A DNA stretch of 64,000 nucleotides from the IMG/VR virus record IMGVR_UViG_3300042987_003796, positions 20,022 through 84,021 of that record. One strand, written 5' to 3'. Below, piece after piece: positions 42,897-52,265 of this stretch. Both the position numbers and the translations under genes were made by a program. The notes under the pieces are model-generated. The model was not told the DNA's origin. It did no database searches and was given only the letters and a program-made list of their open reading frames with translations. Each line of letters begins with the position of its first letter. The first letter of the stretch is position 1. This DNA is from a virus.

Positions 42897-45497
42897 ATGT
42901 TCTTAGAAAATTTTAAAGAAATAGAACTTCCGCTTTACGGAGTCAGGTGTCCCACGATTTCTCTTTCTACAAAAGATAGAGAACAGTATAATATCAAAGA
43001 AGGCTCGTCGAACCTAGAGATACTTCAGGCTCTTTGTAATCAGGGGTTTAAAAAGAATTTGCCGAAATGGAAAGAAGAAAATCTAGATATTGAAGAATAC
43101 AAAAAAAGAGCAAAGCTTGAAGTTGAAACTCTTTCCAAGCTCGACTTCGTAGATTATATTTTAATCATCTGGGATGTTTTTAATTTTTGTAACAAAAATA
43201 GCATACCAACAGGACTTGGTAGGGGCAGCGCCGCAGGAAGCTTAGTTCTTTACCTTCTTGGGGTAACGGGAATAGATCCAGTTAAATACGGTCTTTTCTT
43301 TCAGCGCTTCGTCTCAGAAGTAAGGGCTAAAAAACAGGTTATTGATGGAGTAACTTATTTAGATGGAAAAATGATTGCAGATATCGATAGCGACATTTGC
43401 TATTATAGAAGAAAAGAGGTAGTAAAATACCTTGAAGAAAAGTATCCAAATCGCACATCTAAGATGTTAACGGTATCTACGCTTTCTGGAAAAGCCCTTA
43501 TCAAAGACGCCGGTAAGATTATTGGAGAAAAAGAAGAGACGGAGATGAATAAAATAACCTCCCTATTTACTTCAAAGTATGGAAAAGTAGCCGAGCCAGA
43601 AGAAATGTATGAAACTAGCGAAGAATTTAAAGATTGGTGCGATGAAAATAGACTGATATACGATACGTCTTTAAAATTAAAAGATTTAATCAGAAACAAA
43701 GGGGTTCATGCCTCTGGGATCGTCGTCAGTTTTGATGATTTGAATAAAACTACACCAACAGAGCTAACAGCAGACAAAGAAGTAGTTTCTTCTTTTACAA
43801 TGGACTGGGCTACTAAAATTAATATTAAGCTTGACCTATTAGGCTTAAAAAGCGTTTCCGTTATCCATGAGGTGTCTAAATTAGTTGGAGTGGATTATAA
43901 AAATATAGACCTAGAAAACTATGAAAATATTTACGCTCATTTACAAGATTTAAAAAATCCAAAAGGGCTTTTTCAAATTGAGGCTGAAACAAATTATAAA
44001 GTATGCAAAAAAGTCAAGCCGAAAAATCTAGATCAACTTAGTGCAGTTGTTGCTCTTGCAAGACCTGGGGCGCTTGATTACGCCGACCAATACGCAACTT
44101 ACGCGAATACCGGAGTAAAGCCAGAGATCGACCCGATCATCGAATCCGTTCTTGAAAAAACAGGAAATATTTGCCTATATCAAGAGCAAGTTATGGCAAT
44201 GTTTAACAAAATCGGTTTTTCTCTCACAGAATCGGAAGAGATTAGAAGAGCTATTGGTAAAAAACTTCCAGAAGAAATTGCAAAATGGAAACCTAAAATT
44301 TACGATCAGTGCGAAAAAAATAATATTAAAAAAGAAACGGCGGATCAAATTTGGAAGGTTTGCGAAGATAGCGCTGGGTATCAGTTTAATCTGTCTCATT
44401 CAATATCTTATTCAGCAATGGCAGCTCTTACTATTTATTTCAAATTCAACCATTCGAAAGAATTCTTTTTAGCGCTCTTAAGAATGGCTAAAAACGAACA
44501 GGACAGCCTTGGAGAAATAAGTACTATCAGTCAAGAAATGAAGCACTTTGGCATTACTCTTTTGCCTCCAGATCTAGCAAAAAGTAAAGAAGATTTTGAA
44601 ATTGAAGGAAATAATATTAGATACGGTCTCTCCGCAGTAAAAGGAATTAGTAAAAAAGTAATCGAAAAGATGATTAATTTTAGAGGAGAATATAGTTCTA
44701 AAATTGATTTATTTATCGCCGCGAAACAAGCAAAAATTTCAATAGGAGTACTTTCTGCTCTTATTCAAGCTGGAGCGCTAGAAAGCTTAAATACAAAAAC
44801 TAGAAGCAGAATGGTTCTTGAAGCTCAAACGTGGAATATTTTAAAGGACAAGGAAAAGGTAATGGTAAAACAACTTGTAGAGCAAGGCAGATTTGAAGAT
44901 GTTTTAACCGCATTAAAAGCTCTAAATACTGAAATTAAAGATGATAAGGGAAAGCTGATAATAAAAGACTCAAGGTTTGCAACGATTAAAAAAGACTACG
45001 ATAGATTTAAAACGATATATTTATTAAATAGTAGAAATGAAAAACTGGCAAACTTTTTTTATGAAAAAGAATTACTTGGAATGCCTTATAGCCAAAGCTT
45101 GAGCGCAATTTTTAAACAAAAAAATGAAAATATTCAAAGCATAGAGGAATGTAATAATTCTAAAGAAAAGGCATCAATATTTTTTGCTGGAATAGTCACA
45201 GATGTAATCAAGAGAACTTCTAAAAACGGCAATCCGTATGTAAAATACGAGTTGTCGGACGAGGGAGGAAAAATAGATTGCTTTGTATTTAGCAGCGACA
45301 AAAGAGATAAGCTAGAGGAATGCCGGCAAAATAACGGCGGAAAGCTACCAGAAGAAGGAGACGTATTAGTTGTTAAGGCTAACAAAAAAGATGGAAACGC
45401 CTGTTATGCTGAAAAAATTGGAATTCAAAGCGCAAAGATATATATGGCTTTAAGAGATCTTAAAGATCAAGATTTAATTGAAGAAGAAGCCGTATAG
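42897..45497 (+). CDS. dnaE: C-family DNA polymerase core (DnaE palm to OB), PHP-less
   Basis: An 866-residue polymerase beginning at the palm domain. FVDYILIIWDVFNFCNKN and GLGRGSAAGSLVLYLLG are the DnaE nucleotide-binding blocks. D162 and D164 in ADIDSDI and the Asp in KLDLLGLKSVSVI are the catalytic triad. Fingers (GLFQIEAETNYKVCKKVKP), the C-terminal helix-hairpin region (GVLSALIQAGALESL) and an OB fold (GIVTDVIKRTSKNGNPYVKY) follow. The tau-binding C-terminus of E. coli alpha is absent. It is the phage replicative polymerase, split from its PHP domain. Confidence 0.92.
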   Translation: MFLENFKEIELPLYGVRCPTISLSTKDREQYNIKEGSSNLEILQALCNQGFKKNLPKWKEENLDIEEYKKRAKLEVETLSKLDFVDYILIIWDVFNFCNKNSIPTGLGRGSAAGSLVLYLLGVTGIDPVKYGLFFQRFVSEVRAKKQVIDGVTYLDGKMIADIDSDICYYRRKEVVKYLEEKYPNRTSKMLTVSTLSGKALIKDAGKIIGEKEETEMNKITSLFTSKYGKVAEPEEMYETSEEFKDWCDENRLIYDTSLKLKDLIRNKGVHASGIVVSFDDLNKTTPTELTADKEVVSSFTMDWATKINIKLDLLGLKSVSVIHEVSKLVGVDYKNIDLENYENIYAHLQDLKNPKGLFQIEAETNYKVCKKVKPKNLDQLSAVVALARPGALDYADQYATYANTGVKPEIDPIIESVLEKTGNICLYQEQVMAMFNKIGFSLTESEEIRRAIGKKLPEEIAKWKPKIYDQCEKNNIKKETADQIWKVCEDSAGYQFNLSHSISYSAMAALTIYFKFNHSKEFFLALLRMAKNEQDSLGEISTISQEMKHFGITLLPPDLAKSKEDFEIEGNNIRYGLSAVKGISKKVIEKMINFRGEYSSKIDLFIAAKQAKISIGVLSALIQAGALESLNTKTRSRMVLEAQTWNILKDKEKVMVKQLVEQGRFEDVLTALKALNTEIKDDKGKLIIKDSRFATIKKDYDRFKTIYLLNSRNEKLANFFYEKELLGMPYSQSLSAIFKQKNENIQSIEECNNSKEKASIFFAGIVTDVIKRTSKNGNPYVKYELSDEGGKIDCFVFSSDKRDKLEECRQNNGGKLPEEGDVLVVKANKKDGNACYAEKIGIQSAKIYMALRDLKDQDLIEEEAV

Positions 45498-45529
45498 TTT
45501 ATAATATTTAGTCAACAAACTAAATAAAT

Positions 45530-46012
45530 ATGCGATTAAATAATATTCAATTTTATAAGCCAAACTCTTCAAATAAAGGAGTCGCTGTATCATTATCTTT
45601 TAACCCTTCTGATGCAGGAATATACGTTTCTTTTATTAAGCAATTTAGCTGGGACCAAGCCAAAAAAATTGGCTCCTTTAAAGAAAACAAAGACAATCCA
45701 AAAGCTAAAAAAAATATTAAGTTTAATGATATAGAGATTTCTGGCATTATCAGGGCAATAGAAAAAGAAGAAAAGTGGTCAACGTTTCATAAGTTCAATA
45801 ATGATAACGGCGTATCGATCTCCTTTGCCCCATACATCAAAGATAATGTTATGGCTGGATTTGGATTAAGAGTTTCAGACTCAAAAGATAAAGAAAATGT
45901 ATTTTCTGTAGGTTTTACAAATGATGAATCAATAAAATTAAGAGAGTGGCTCAAATTAAGTCTAGAAGAAGTATTCAAAACTCAATCAAGTCAGGAAAAA
46001 GAAAGCAATTGA
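45530..46012 (+). CDS. Possible PC4-like ssDNA-binding protein
   Basis: A 160-residue protein. NIKFNDIEISGIIRAIEKEEKWSTFHKF followed by GVSISFAPY and a helix LREWLKLSLEEVF resembles PC4/ssDNA-binding-like proteins common in large phages. Position right after the polymerase supports a single-strand DNA binding or replication role. Only pattern evidence. Confidence 0.4.
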   Translation: MRLNNIQFYKPNSSNKGVAVSLSFNPSDAGIYVSFIKQFSWDQAKKIGSFKENKDNPKAKKNIKFNDIEISGIIRAIEKEEKWSTFHKFNNDNGVSISFAPYIKDNVMAGFGLRVSDSKDKENVFSVGFTNDESIKLREWLKLSLEEVFKTQSSQEKESN

Positions 46013-48018
46013 TGAGAAAAAAAAAGATTTTATTTCATTCAGATTTTGCTCTCGTAAAGACTGGATTTGGAAGAGCGATGAAAACTCTTCTTTCTTATCT
46101 CTATACAACTAAAAAATACGAGATTCACCATGTTTGTTGCGGAGTAGTTCAAAACGCTCCGGAGCTTGAAGCAACTCCGTGGAAAAGCTATGGGGCAGTT
46201 AGTTCAAATATTCAAAATCAGTCGTCGCAAGATCCGTCTATATTAAGAATAGCCGGATACGGAGGTCAGACAATCGACGAATATATCAAAACACTAAAGC
46301 CAGATATATATATAGGCGTTCAAGATTTTTGGGGAGTAGATTTTTCAATAGATAAAAATTGGTTTAGCAAAATTACAACATGCATATGGACAACGCTAGA
46401 CTCACTTCCGATACTTCCGTCCGCTGTCAAGAAAGCAAAGGATATAAAAAATTACTGGGTATGGAGTAATTTTGCGGAAAAAGCGCTTCATAAACTTGGT
46501 CACAAGCATGTTAAAACAGTCCATGGACCGATTGAGTCTGATCAATTCTTTAGACTAGAAGATAAAGACAGAGAACAACTTAGAATAAAAAACAATATAC
46601 CAAAAGATTCTATAATTATAGGCTTTGTTTTTAGAAATCAATTAAGAAAACTAGTTCCCAACTTAATAGAAGGATATAAAATTTGGAAAGATAGGCATCC
46701 AGAAATTAAAAATACTTATTTACTTTTTCATACAAGCTTCTCTGAGGGATGGAACATAAAGTCGCAAGCAGACCAACACGGAGTCGATACAAAAGAAATA
46801 CTAACTACCTACGTATGTCCGGTTTGCAATAATTATGAGGTCAAATCATTTGACGATAGAGTTTCTAGATTTGAAAAAAATAAGGACGGAAGCTTCAAGC
46901 TAGATCAAAAAGGCGAAAAAATAGAAATTCCGCTTTCAGCAGAAGGAAAAGACTGCAAATACTGTGGAACAAAAAATTCCCAAAGAACCACGTCTGTTGG
47001 TTTAGGCGTTACAGAAAACCAACTAAACGAAGTATATAACTTAATGGATGTTTATGCCCATCCATTTACAAGCGGTGGTCAGGAAATACCAATACAAGAA
47101 GCTAAGTTGACAGAATTAATTACGCTTGTTACAAATTATAGCTGCGGAGAAGAATGTTGCGAAGAAGACGCTCACTCTCTCCCATTAGAATGGGACAAAT
47201 ACTTAGAACACGGAACAGAATTTATAAAAGCCTCAACCAAGCCTGCGTCTATTGCAGACCAGCTAGATATTTTTATAAATATGTCACCCATAGAAAAGAA
47301 AAAAAAGGGAAAATTAGCTAGAGATTGGGTCATAAATAATTTTTCAATTAAAAACGTTGGAAAAACAATAGAGAAGTTTATAGATAACTCCCCATTTATA
47401 GACCAACAAGATGAGTCTAATTTTGCTCAAAAAAACAACGAGAAGCACAATCCAGACGCTGAGATAGACGGAAACCTAGCAAACAAAGAATGGGTCAAAT
47501 CTCTTTATAAAAATATTCTGATTAGAGAAGTATCGGATGATGATGATGGATTTTTATATTGGATGGATCAATTATCAAAAAGCGTTGAAAGAAGCCAGAT
47601 AGAACAATATTTCAGACACGTTGCTAGAAAAGACTTAGAAGAACAAAACAAAGCTAATAATAAAAGCATTATAGATGACTTTATTTTAAAAAATTCAAAA
47701 AAAAGAATTTTATATGTTATACCTAGATCGATAGGAGACTGTTTTCTTTCTACGGCAGTCATAGAAAGTTTAAGAGTGATTTATGATTTTGAAAATTGGG
47801 ATTTATACGTTTCTTCCGATATAAAATATAAACAAATTTTCGAGGGAAATAAAAATATAACAAGCTGGATACCTTATATGCAAGAAATGGAAAACCACAT
47901 GTTAATGGAAGGATCTGGCGACCACCCAGGATGGTTCGATATATGCTTTACTCCTCATATTTCTACTCAAAGATCAATGAATTACATTCATAACGGAATA
48001 AATAAATTACTACTTTAA
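46012..48018 (+). CDS. Composite glycosyltransferase: GT4 + zinc ribbon + DUF4214 + GT9 N-half
   Basis: A 668-residue protein; the ATG shares a base with the preceding stop, and the open extension to 45946 is inside that gene. Residues 1-480 are a GT-B enzyme (HSDFALVKTGFGRAMKTLLSY; later DVYAHPFTSGGQEIPIQEAK). A CPVC...CKYC zinc ribbon is inserted at about 267-317. Residues about 493-545 match DUF4214 (WVKSLYKNILIREVSDDDDG). From 564, RILYVIPRSIGDCFLSTAVI is the start of a GT9 heptosyltransferase fold, cut off by the stop. Confidence 0.75.
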   Translation: MRKKKILFHSDFALVKTGFGRAMKTLLSYLYTTKKYEIHHVCCGVVQNAPELEATPWKSYGAVSSNIQNQSSQDPSILRIAGYGGQTIDEYIKTLKPDIYIGVQDFWGVDFSIDKNWFSKITTCIWTTLDSLPILPSAVKKAKDIKNYWVWSNFAEKALHKLGHKHVKTVHGPIESDQFFRLEDKDREQLRIKNNIPKDSIIIGFVFRNQLRKLVPNLIEGYKIWKDRHPEIKNTYLLFHTSFSEGWNIKSQADQHGVDTKEILTTYVCPVCNNYEVKSFDDRVSRFEKNKDGSFKLDQKGEKIEIPLSAEGKDCKYCGTKNSQRTTSVGLGVTENQLNEVYNLMDVYAHPFTSGGQEIPIQEAKLTELITLVTNYSCGEECCEEDAHSLPLEWDKYLEHGTEFIKASTKPASIADQLDIFINMSPIEKKKKGKLARDWVINNFSIKNVGKTIEKFIDNSPFIDQQDESNFAQKNNEKHNPDAEIDGNLANKEWVKSLYKNILIREVSDDDDGFLYWMDQLSKSVERSQIEQYFRHVARKDLEEQNKANNKSIIDDFILKNSKKRILYVIPRSIGDCFLSTAVIESLRVIYDFENWDLYVSSDIKYKQIFEGNKNITSWIPYMQEMENHMLMEGSGDHPGWFDICFTPHISTQRSMNYIHNGINKLLL

Positions 48019-48026
48019 TAAAAAAA

Positions 48027-49274
48027 ATGCATCTTTTAGAAAAATATAGTTTAAATTGCGGAGTAAACCCAGCAAAGCTAGGCAAACCCTATATATATAC
48101 ATCTTATTATCCTCTTCCGAATAATAGATATATTGTAATTCACCCAAGTAGCGGAATGAACTCTAAAAATTATTCGTACTATCAAGACGTTATTGATTTT
48201 ATCTATGAAGAAGTAAAACAGGCAGGTTTTGACATTGTACAAATAGGAGAAGAAAAAGACGCGCCTTTGTCTAAATGTACAAACTTACAAGGCAAAACAA
48301 ATATACATCAAACATGTTTTATTTTAAAAAACGCGAGTTTCTTTATTGGTAACGACAGCTTTTCTACACATGTTAGTTCAGCCTTTGAAGTACCGCTTGT
48401 GAGTTTATATTCTGTTATACAACCAGAAGTAGCTGGACCATATTGGAACAATGGAAAACAATTTGCTATAATGGCTCCACTCGAAGGTAAAAAACCAAAG
48501 TATTCAGCAGAAGATCCAGATAGAATAATTGATAAAATTAAACCGGAAGAAATTTTAAAAAAAATATCCCTAGCAATTCCTAAAATCGATTTATCTTCCA
48601 AAGATAATCTAGAATCACTTTTTTTTGGTAAAAATTATCCAAAGCTATCAACCGAATTAGTTCCCGATACTTTAATAGAAATAAACAATGGTACAGAAAT
48701 CCCATTAAATATTAGATTTGATTATCTTGATTCTGACGTGTCTCTATTGAATATTAATTCAGCATTAATGAATCTATCAAAAAGAAAATGTGGGATAATC
48801 ACGTCCCGACCGTTTGATCTTACAGCCTTTAAAGACAGCAGAATAAAAGAAAATATTATTTCTTTTATTTTCCATATAGAAAAAAAATTCCTAAATAAAA
48901 CAAATGAAACAATTGAATTTATTAATCACGCAAAAAAACTCGGCTTTAATATTAGGATAGCTTTAATAAAAGATAATTTTTCAGAAGAAGAAATATCTGA
49001 ACTAAAATTCAAGTTTTTAAACATTCAAGGAATCGCTTTTTTAAACCAGACAAACTGGGAAACATACATAAAAGAAGAAGCAAGAAAAAAAATTAACCAT
49101 TTGACAATATTTAAAAGTTCTCGTATTATTTATTCTAACAATAAAATATTTCTATCAAGAACCTCTTTAATGGAAAATAAACCAGCAAATAGTTTAACAC
49201 AGACTTTTTCTGAAATAAAAGATTTAGACTCCCTTGGGAAAGAGCTTGAAAGCTGTTATATTTATAATATTTAA
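48027..49274 (+). CDS. GT9 heptosyltransferase C-terminal half plus unknown domain
   Basis: A 415-residue protein. YIVIHPSSGMNSKNYSYYQD, then GFDIVQIGEEKDAPL and FILKNASFFIGNDSFSTHVSSAFEVPLVSLYS, is the nucleotide-sugar half of a GT9 (heptosyltransferase-like) enzyme whose N-terminal half ends the previous gene. The stop and 8 bases intervene. Residues about 215-415 form an unknown domain. The two proteins probably assemble into one active enzyme; a broken gene is the alternative. Confidence 0.65.
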   Translation: MHLLEKYSLNCGVNPAKLGKPYIYTSYYPLPNNRYIVIHPSSGMNSKNYSYYQDVIDFIYEEVKQAGFDIVQIGEEKDAPLSKCTNLQGKTNIHQTCFILKNASFFIGNDSFSTHVSSAFEVPLVSLYSVIQPEVAGPYWNNGKQFAIMAPLEGKKPKYSAEDPDRIIDKIKPEEILKKISLAIPKIDLSSKDNLESLFFGKNYPKLSTELVPDTLIEINNGTEIPLNIRFDYLDSDVSLLNINSALMNLSKRKCGIITSRPFDLTAFKDSRIKENIISFIFHIEKKFLNKTNETIEFINHAKKLGFNIRIALIKDNFSEEEISELKFKFLNIQGIAFLNQTNWETYIKEEARKKINHLTIFKSSRIIYSNNKIFLSRTSLMENKPANSLTQTFSEIKDLDSLGKELESCYIYNI

Positions 49275-49291
49275 TATTAATAATAAAAAAC

Positions 49292-50089
49292 ATGTCAAAA
49301 AATAAAAAAACAGAAGACGCGCAAGAAAGCGAAAACAAAAGCCAGGGTGTCGCTAATTCAAGACTTAAAAGAAACGACGATGGCTTACTTGAAAATAAGT
49401 CTTATGTTTTTACAGATGATGGACTTGTAAATTGGCGGAAAATGATTGATTCAAAATATTTAGTCCCAAATCTTTCAAAGTTTCCATCTGGAACAGAAAA
49501 CAAAAATTTAAATATTGATGAACTAGAAGACTCGCAATTATTAATCCTTTTGGGGGGCATTAAAGATTTAGCAAATTTAAGAGGCTATTCTAAAGTGCAA
49601 TATAATGTATTTAATTGCACGCAAAGCCATGTTGCAGTTTCATGCAAAATCACATGGATTCCAAATTTTGAAACAAACAATAGAGAGGTAGAATTTGAAT
49701 CTCTTGCCGATGCACATCTTGATAACACAAAAAACTTCGCTAAAGACTTTTTAATGGCTATTGCAGAAAACAGAGCATTTGTTAGATCTGTCAGAAATTT
49801 TTTAAGAATCAATATTCTTGGAACAGACGAACTTGGAGAGTCAAAAAACCAAACTATTTTGCATACCGAATCTGGAGTAGAAACGCAGGTATCTGCGAGC
49901 CACCCCGCTAATGTTCTAAAAGACGCCATGTCAAAAGCAAATATTTCCTTTGAACAAGTAAAGGAAACCCTTGTAAAAGAAGGAATTTCAGAAGCTGAAA
50001 GCTGGACATCAATAAATGAAATTCCACATAAAATAATCTTCTCTCTTATTCAGAGAATCAAGAAAAAAATTTCAAATAAAGAACAATGA
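49292..50089 (+). CDS. Conserved phage protein, possible ssDNA annealing/recombination mediator
   Basis: A 265-residue protein. LLILLGGIKDLANLRGYSKVQYNVF, then CKITWIPNFETNNREVEFESLADAHLDNT and FLMAIAENRAFVRSVRNFLRI, is a set I associate with conserved phage recombination proteins of Rad52-like character (the basic helix ending in RxFLRI). A C-terminal helical domain includes SHPANVLKDAMSKANISFEQ. Assignment is tentative; context among replication genes agrees. Confidence 0.5.
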   Translation: MSKNKKTEDAQESENKSQGVANSRLKRNDDGLLENKSYVFTDDGLVNWRKMIDSKYLVPNLSKFPSGTENKNLNIDELEDSQLLILLGGIKDLANLRGYSKVQYNVFNCTQSHVAVSCKITWIPNFETNNREVEFESLADAHLDNTKNFAKDFLMAIAENRAFVRSVRNFLRINILGTDELGESKNQTILHTESGVETQVSASHPANVLKDAMSKANISFEQVKETLVKEGISEAESWTSINEIPHKIIFSLIQRIKKKISNKEQ

Positions 50090-50673
50090 GCTTAATAGCA
50101 TATTGTTACGGTCCATCTTCAACTAAAAAAAATTTATTTTGCAGTCACTTTGCAAAAAGCAATTCTGAATATAAACTTATCGAATTACATAAAGTAAGAA
50201 AAAAAACAATTGGATCCTATTTACCAATTGATAAAAAATCAGAAGAAGAAGTTAAAAAAGAATTTGAAAAAAATCTTTTAATTTTTTTAAATAAAAAAAA
50301 CAAAATTTTAATAAATGGTTTATTCCTGAACAAGGAAGCTAGAATATTATTTAATAATTCAATTAAAAATTTAACAAAAGAAAAATTTAAAATCGTAAGC
50401 ATAGCTTTTCCAGCTAAAAATTTAGCTGAAACTTTTGAAGAAAATAAAAAAACGCGCCTATATAAAGATATGACGTTTGACCAGCTTAGATTACAGTCTT
50501 CGCTTTTTTCGCTTGCCTCCGACGAGCAAGAAGCAAATCTTTTAATAAATGAAATAGACGGCGACTTTTCTGATTTAGAAATAAATACAAAATTATGGAA
50601 TGAAAATAGAATTATACATTGCAATAGCCTAAAAAAAGTTGCAGAATATATACTATATGGCAGTAGCTTTTAA
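50086..50673 (+). CDS. Degenerate P-loop kinase-like protein
   Basis: A 195-residue protein overlapping the previous gene by 4 bases. YCYGPSSTKKNLFCSHFA resembles a kinase P-loop, but the GK[ST] has become KKN. FKIVSIAFPAKNLAETFEENKKTR resembles the lid region of polynucleotide-kinase-like folds. ATP binding is doubtful. Function unknown. Confidence 0.5.
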   Translation: MSLIAYCYGPSSTKKNLFCSHFAKSNSEYKLIELHKVRKKTIGSYLPIDKKSEEEVKKEFEKNLLIFLNKKNKILINGLFLNKEARILFNNSIKNLTKEKFKIVSIAFPAKNLAETFEENKKTRLYKDMTFDQLRLQSSLFSLASDEQEANLLINEIDGDFSDLEINTKLWNENRIIHCNSLKKVAEYILYGSSF

Positions 50674-50702
50674 TTAACCTTTAAACATAAAATAAATAAA
50701 AA

Positions 50703-50942
50703 ATGAACCTAGCAGTATGGCACTCAAATAAGTCCCTCATTATGCAGGAGATGAGGGAGCAATTAAAAAAGAAATCAAAGCCCGGAGAGGCAACCCTCTC
50801 AAGGAAAGAGGCGAATAGAACATGGAGAGAAGAAATTCTTGGCATTCTATCGGAAGACCAAAAAAGAGAAGTAAAAGCAAAGCGGCAAGAAAAATCCAAA
50901 AAGGATAGATTTAGAGATCTTAACAGTACGGAAGATGAATAA
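50703..50942 (+). CDS. Small highly charged protein
   Basis: A 79-residue Lys/Arg/Glu-rich protein, predicted to be all helical (KKSKPGEATLSRKEANRTWR). It overlaps thyX by 8 bases. The leader is AATAAATAAAAAATG without Shine-Dalgarno. No family recognised. Confidence 0.5.
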   Translation: MNLAVWHSNKSLIMQEMREQLKKKSKPGEATLSRKEANRTWREEILGILSEDQKREVKAKRQEKSKKDRFRDLNSTEDE

Positions 50943-51564
50943 TAATTCCGTTGAATTAATAGGCTATTATGGATCCGATGAAGTAATAGCCTGTTCTGCC
51001 TGGACCAGCACTTCGAGAAATATAACAAGCGAAAAAAGAGACAGGATACCAAAGCTTATTAATGATCTATGGAGCAATGGTCATGAGACCCCCTTTGAAA
51101 AGGGCATAGTTCATTTTTTAGTTAATTGCGACATAGCTTCTCATGTTCATTTATTGAAGCATAGAATTTCTAGTATCAATGCAGAGTCTGCGAGATACAA
51201 AGAATTAAAAGAAGATAAATTTCATATTCCTGACGACTGGACAAATGATTGGAAGGAAAGACTGCAGTGGTATACAGAACTTGGCAATGTGTATTATCAT
51301 GACTGTTTAAAAAAATTAGAACCCCTTTTGGGAAGGAAGAGAGCAAAAGAATCGGCTAGATTTTTTAAAACATATAATAGCCAGATTGAATGTGACATTA
51401 TGTTTAATATGAGGTCTTTCGCAAATTTTCAAAAACTAAGAAATAGCCAGCATGCCCAAAAAGAAATTAGAGAGATCGCAGAGCAAATGCTTTTTTTAGT
51501 AGAAAACATTCAATACAGCCCATTTAAATATACACTAAACGCTATTTCTTCTTATAATAAATGA
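50935..51564 (+). CDS. thyX: Flavin-dependent thymidylate synthase
   Basis: A 209-residue enzyme methylating dUMP to dTMP with FAD and methylenetetrahydrofolate. The ThyX signature appears as KHRISSINAESARY (usual RHRxxSxNxxSxRY; first Arg is Lys). NGHETPFEKGIVHFLVNC upstream and RSFANFQKLRNSQHAQKEI downstream complete the family pattern. It works with the phage dUTPase and ribonucleotide reductase. Confidence 0.92.
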   Translation: MNNNSVELIGYYGSDEVIACSAWTSTSRNITSEKRDRIPKLINDLWSNGHETPFEKGIVHFLVNCDIASHVHLLKHRISSINAESARYKELKEDKFHIPDDWTNDWKERLQWYTELGNVYYHDCLKKLEPLLGRKRAKESARFFKTYNSQIECDIMFNMRSFANFQKLRNSQHAQKEIREIAEQMLFLVENIQYSPFKYTLNAISSYNK

Positions 51565-52055
51565 ATAAGTCTATGCATAAAAACCCGAACATGTCTAATA
51601 TAGATGAAAAGAAGATAGAAAAAGAGTGGCTTCAGATTAAAAAAGATGGTTACACGAGCGGTGCAGATATTTATATCAAAGAGACAGAATATAAAGGATT
51701 AGGAGTATTTGCAAATAGAGAAATAAAAGCTGGCGAAATCATTGAATATTGTCACGCTATTGTTTTAGACTGGAGACAAAAATATATACACGACGCCTCA
51801 ATTAAGAAGTATGCATATTGGCACACCTGCAGTTGCTTAGACTGCAAAATGCACGGGGGCACAGGATTGATATTGCTTGGGTGCGGTTCAATATACAATT
51901 GTTCGGATTTGGAAGATTTAAAAAACGCAGATTTTTATCTATTTCCTGGTCTGAATTTAGGACTTTTCAAAGCAAATAAAAACATAAAAAAAGATCAAGA
52001 AATCTTAACTTGGTGGGGACAAGGATATTATGACTTTTGGTGCAAAAAGAAATGA
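51561..52055 (+). CDS. SET-domain protein (putative protein lysine methyltransferase)
   Basis: A 164-residue protein overlapping thyX by 4 bases. YKGLGVFANREIKAGEIIEYCHA, then GLILLGCGSIYNCSD in the place of the usual NHSC-like motif, then FKANKNIKKDQEILTWWGQGYYDFW, follow the order of SET domains. TCSCLDCK adds a possible zinc site. It would use SAM to methylate a lysine on a phage or host protein. The NHS motif is weak (NCSD), so activity is uncertain. Confidence 0.65.
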   Translation: MNKSMHKNPNMSNIDEKKIEKEWLQIKKDGYTSGADIYIKETEYKGLGVFANREIKAGEIIEYCHAIVLDWRQKYIHDASIKKYAYWHTCSCLDCKMHGGTGLILLGCGSIYNCSDLEDLKNADFYLFPGLNLGLFKANKNIKKDQEILTWWGQGYYDFWCKKK

Positions 52056-52240
52056 ACGAATCAACTGATAATTATAGCTACTTAACCGAAATAAGTGAAA
52101 TTATAGACTCAATTTCTTTAATGAAGGACAAAACCCTTGATCATTTTTATGAAAATGAGCTTTTAGCTACTAAACTCATGTTAGATTTAAATGAATTAGA
52201 AGAAGAGGCTCAGCTCTTAATAAAAGAGTTTGACTTTTAA
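52052..52240 (+). CDS. Small acidic helical protein
   Basis: A 62-residue protein starting at ATG 52052, overlapping the SET gene stop (ATGA); the frame extends to a TTG at 52037 inside that gene. Leu/Glu-rich helices (YENELLATKLMLDLNELEEE). No family recognised. The promoter of the RNA region overlaps its last codons. Confidence 0.5.
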   Translation: MNESTDNYSYLTEISEIIDSISLMKDKTLDHFYENELLATKLMLDLNELEEEAQLLIKEFDF

Positions 52241-52259
52241 AAACAAAAGTGTATATAAT
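52230..52259 (+). promoter_or_regulatory. Strong promoter of structured RNA and tmRNA
   Basis: TTGACT (52230-52235), 18 bases, perfect TATAAT (52254-52259). The predicted start at about 52266 coincides with the first base pair of the structured RNA. Confidence 0.8.
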
Positions 52260-52265
52260 CTAATA

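Noticed and set aside
48016-48029. Programmed frameshift at an A8 run joining the two GT9 halves
   Set aside because: The stop codon lies before the A-run, so slippage there could not join the frames. A two-gene fission is simpler.
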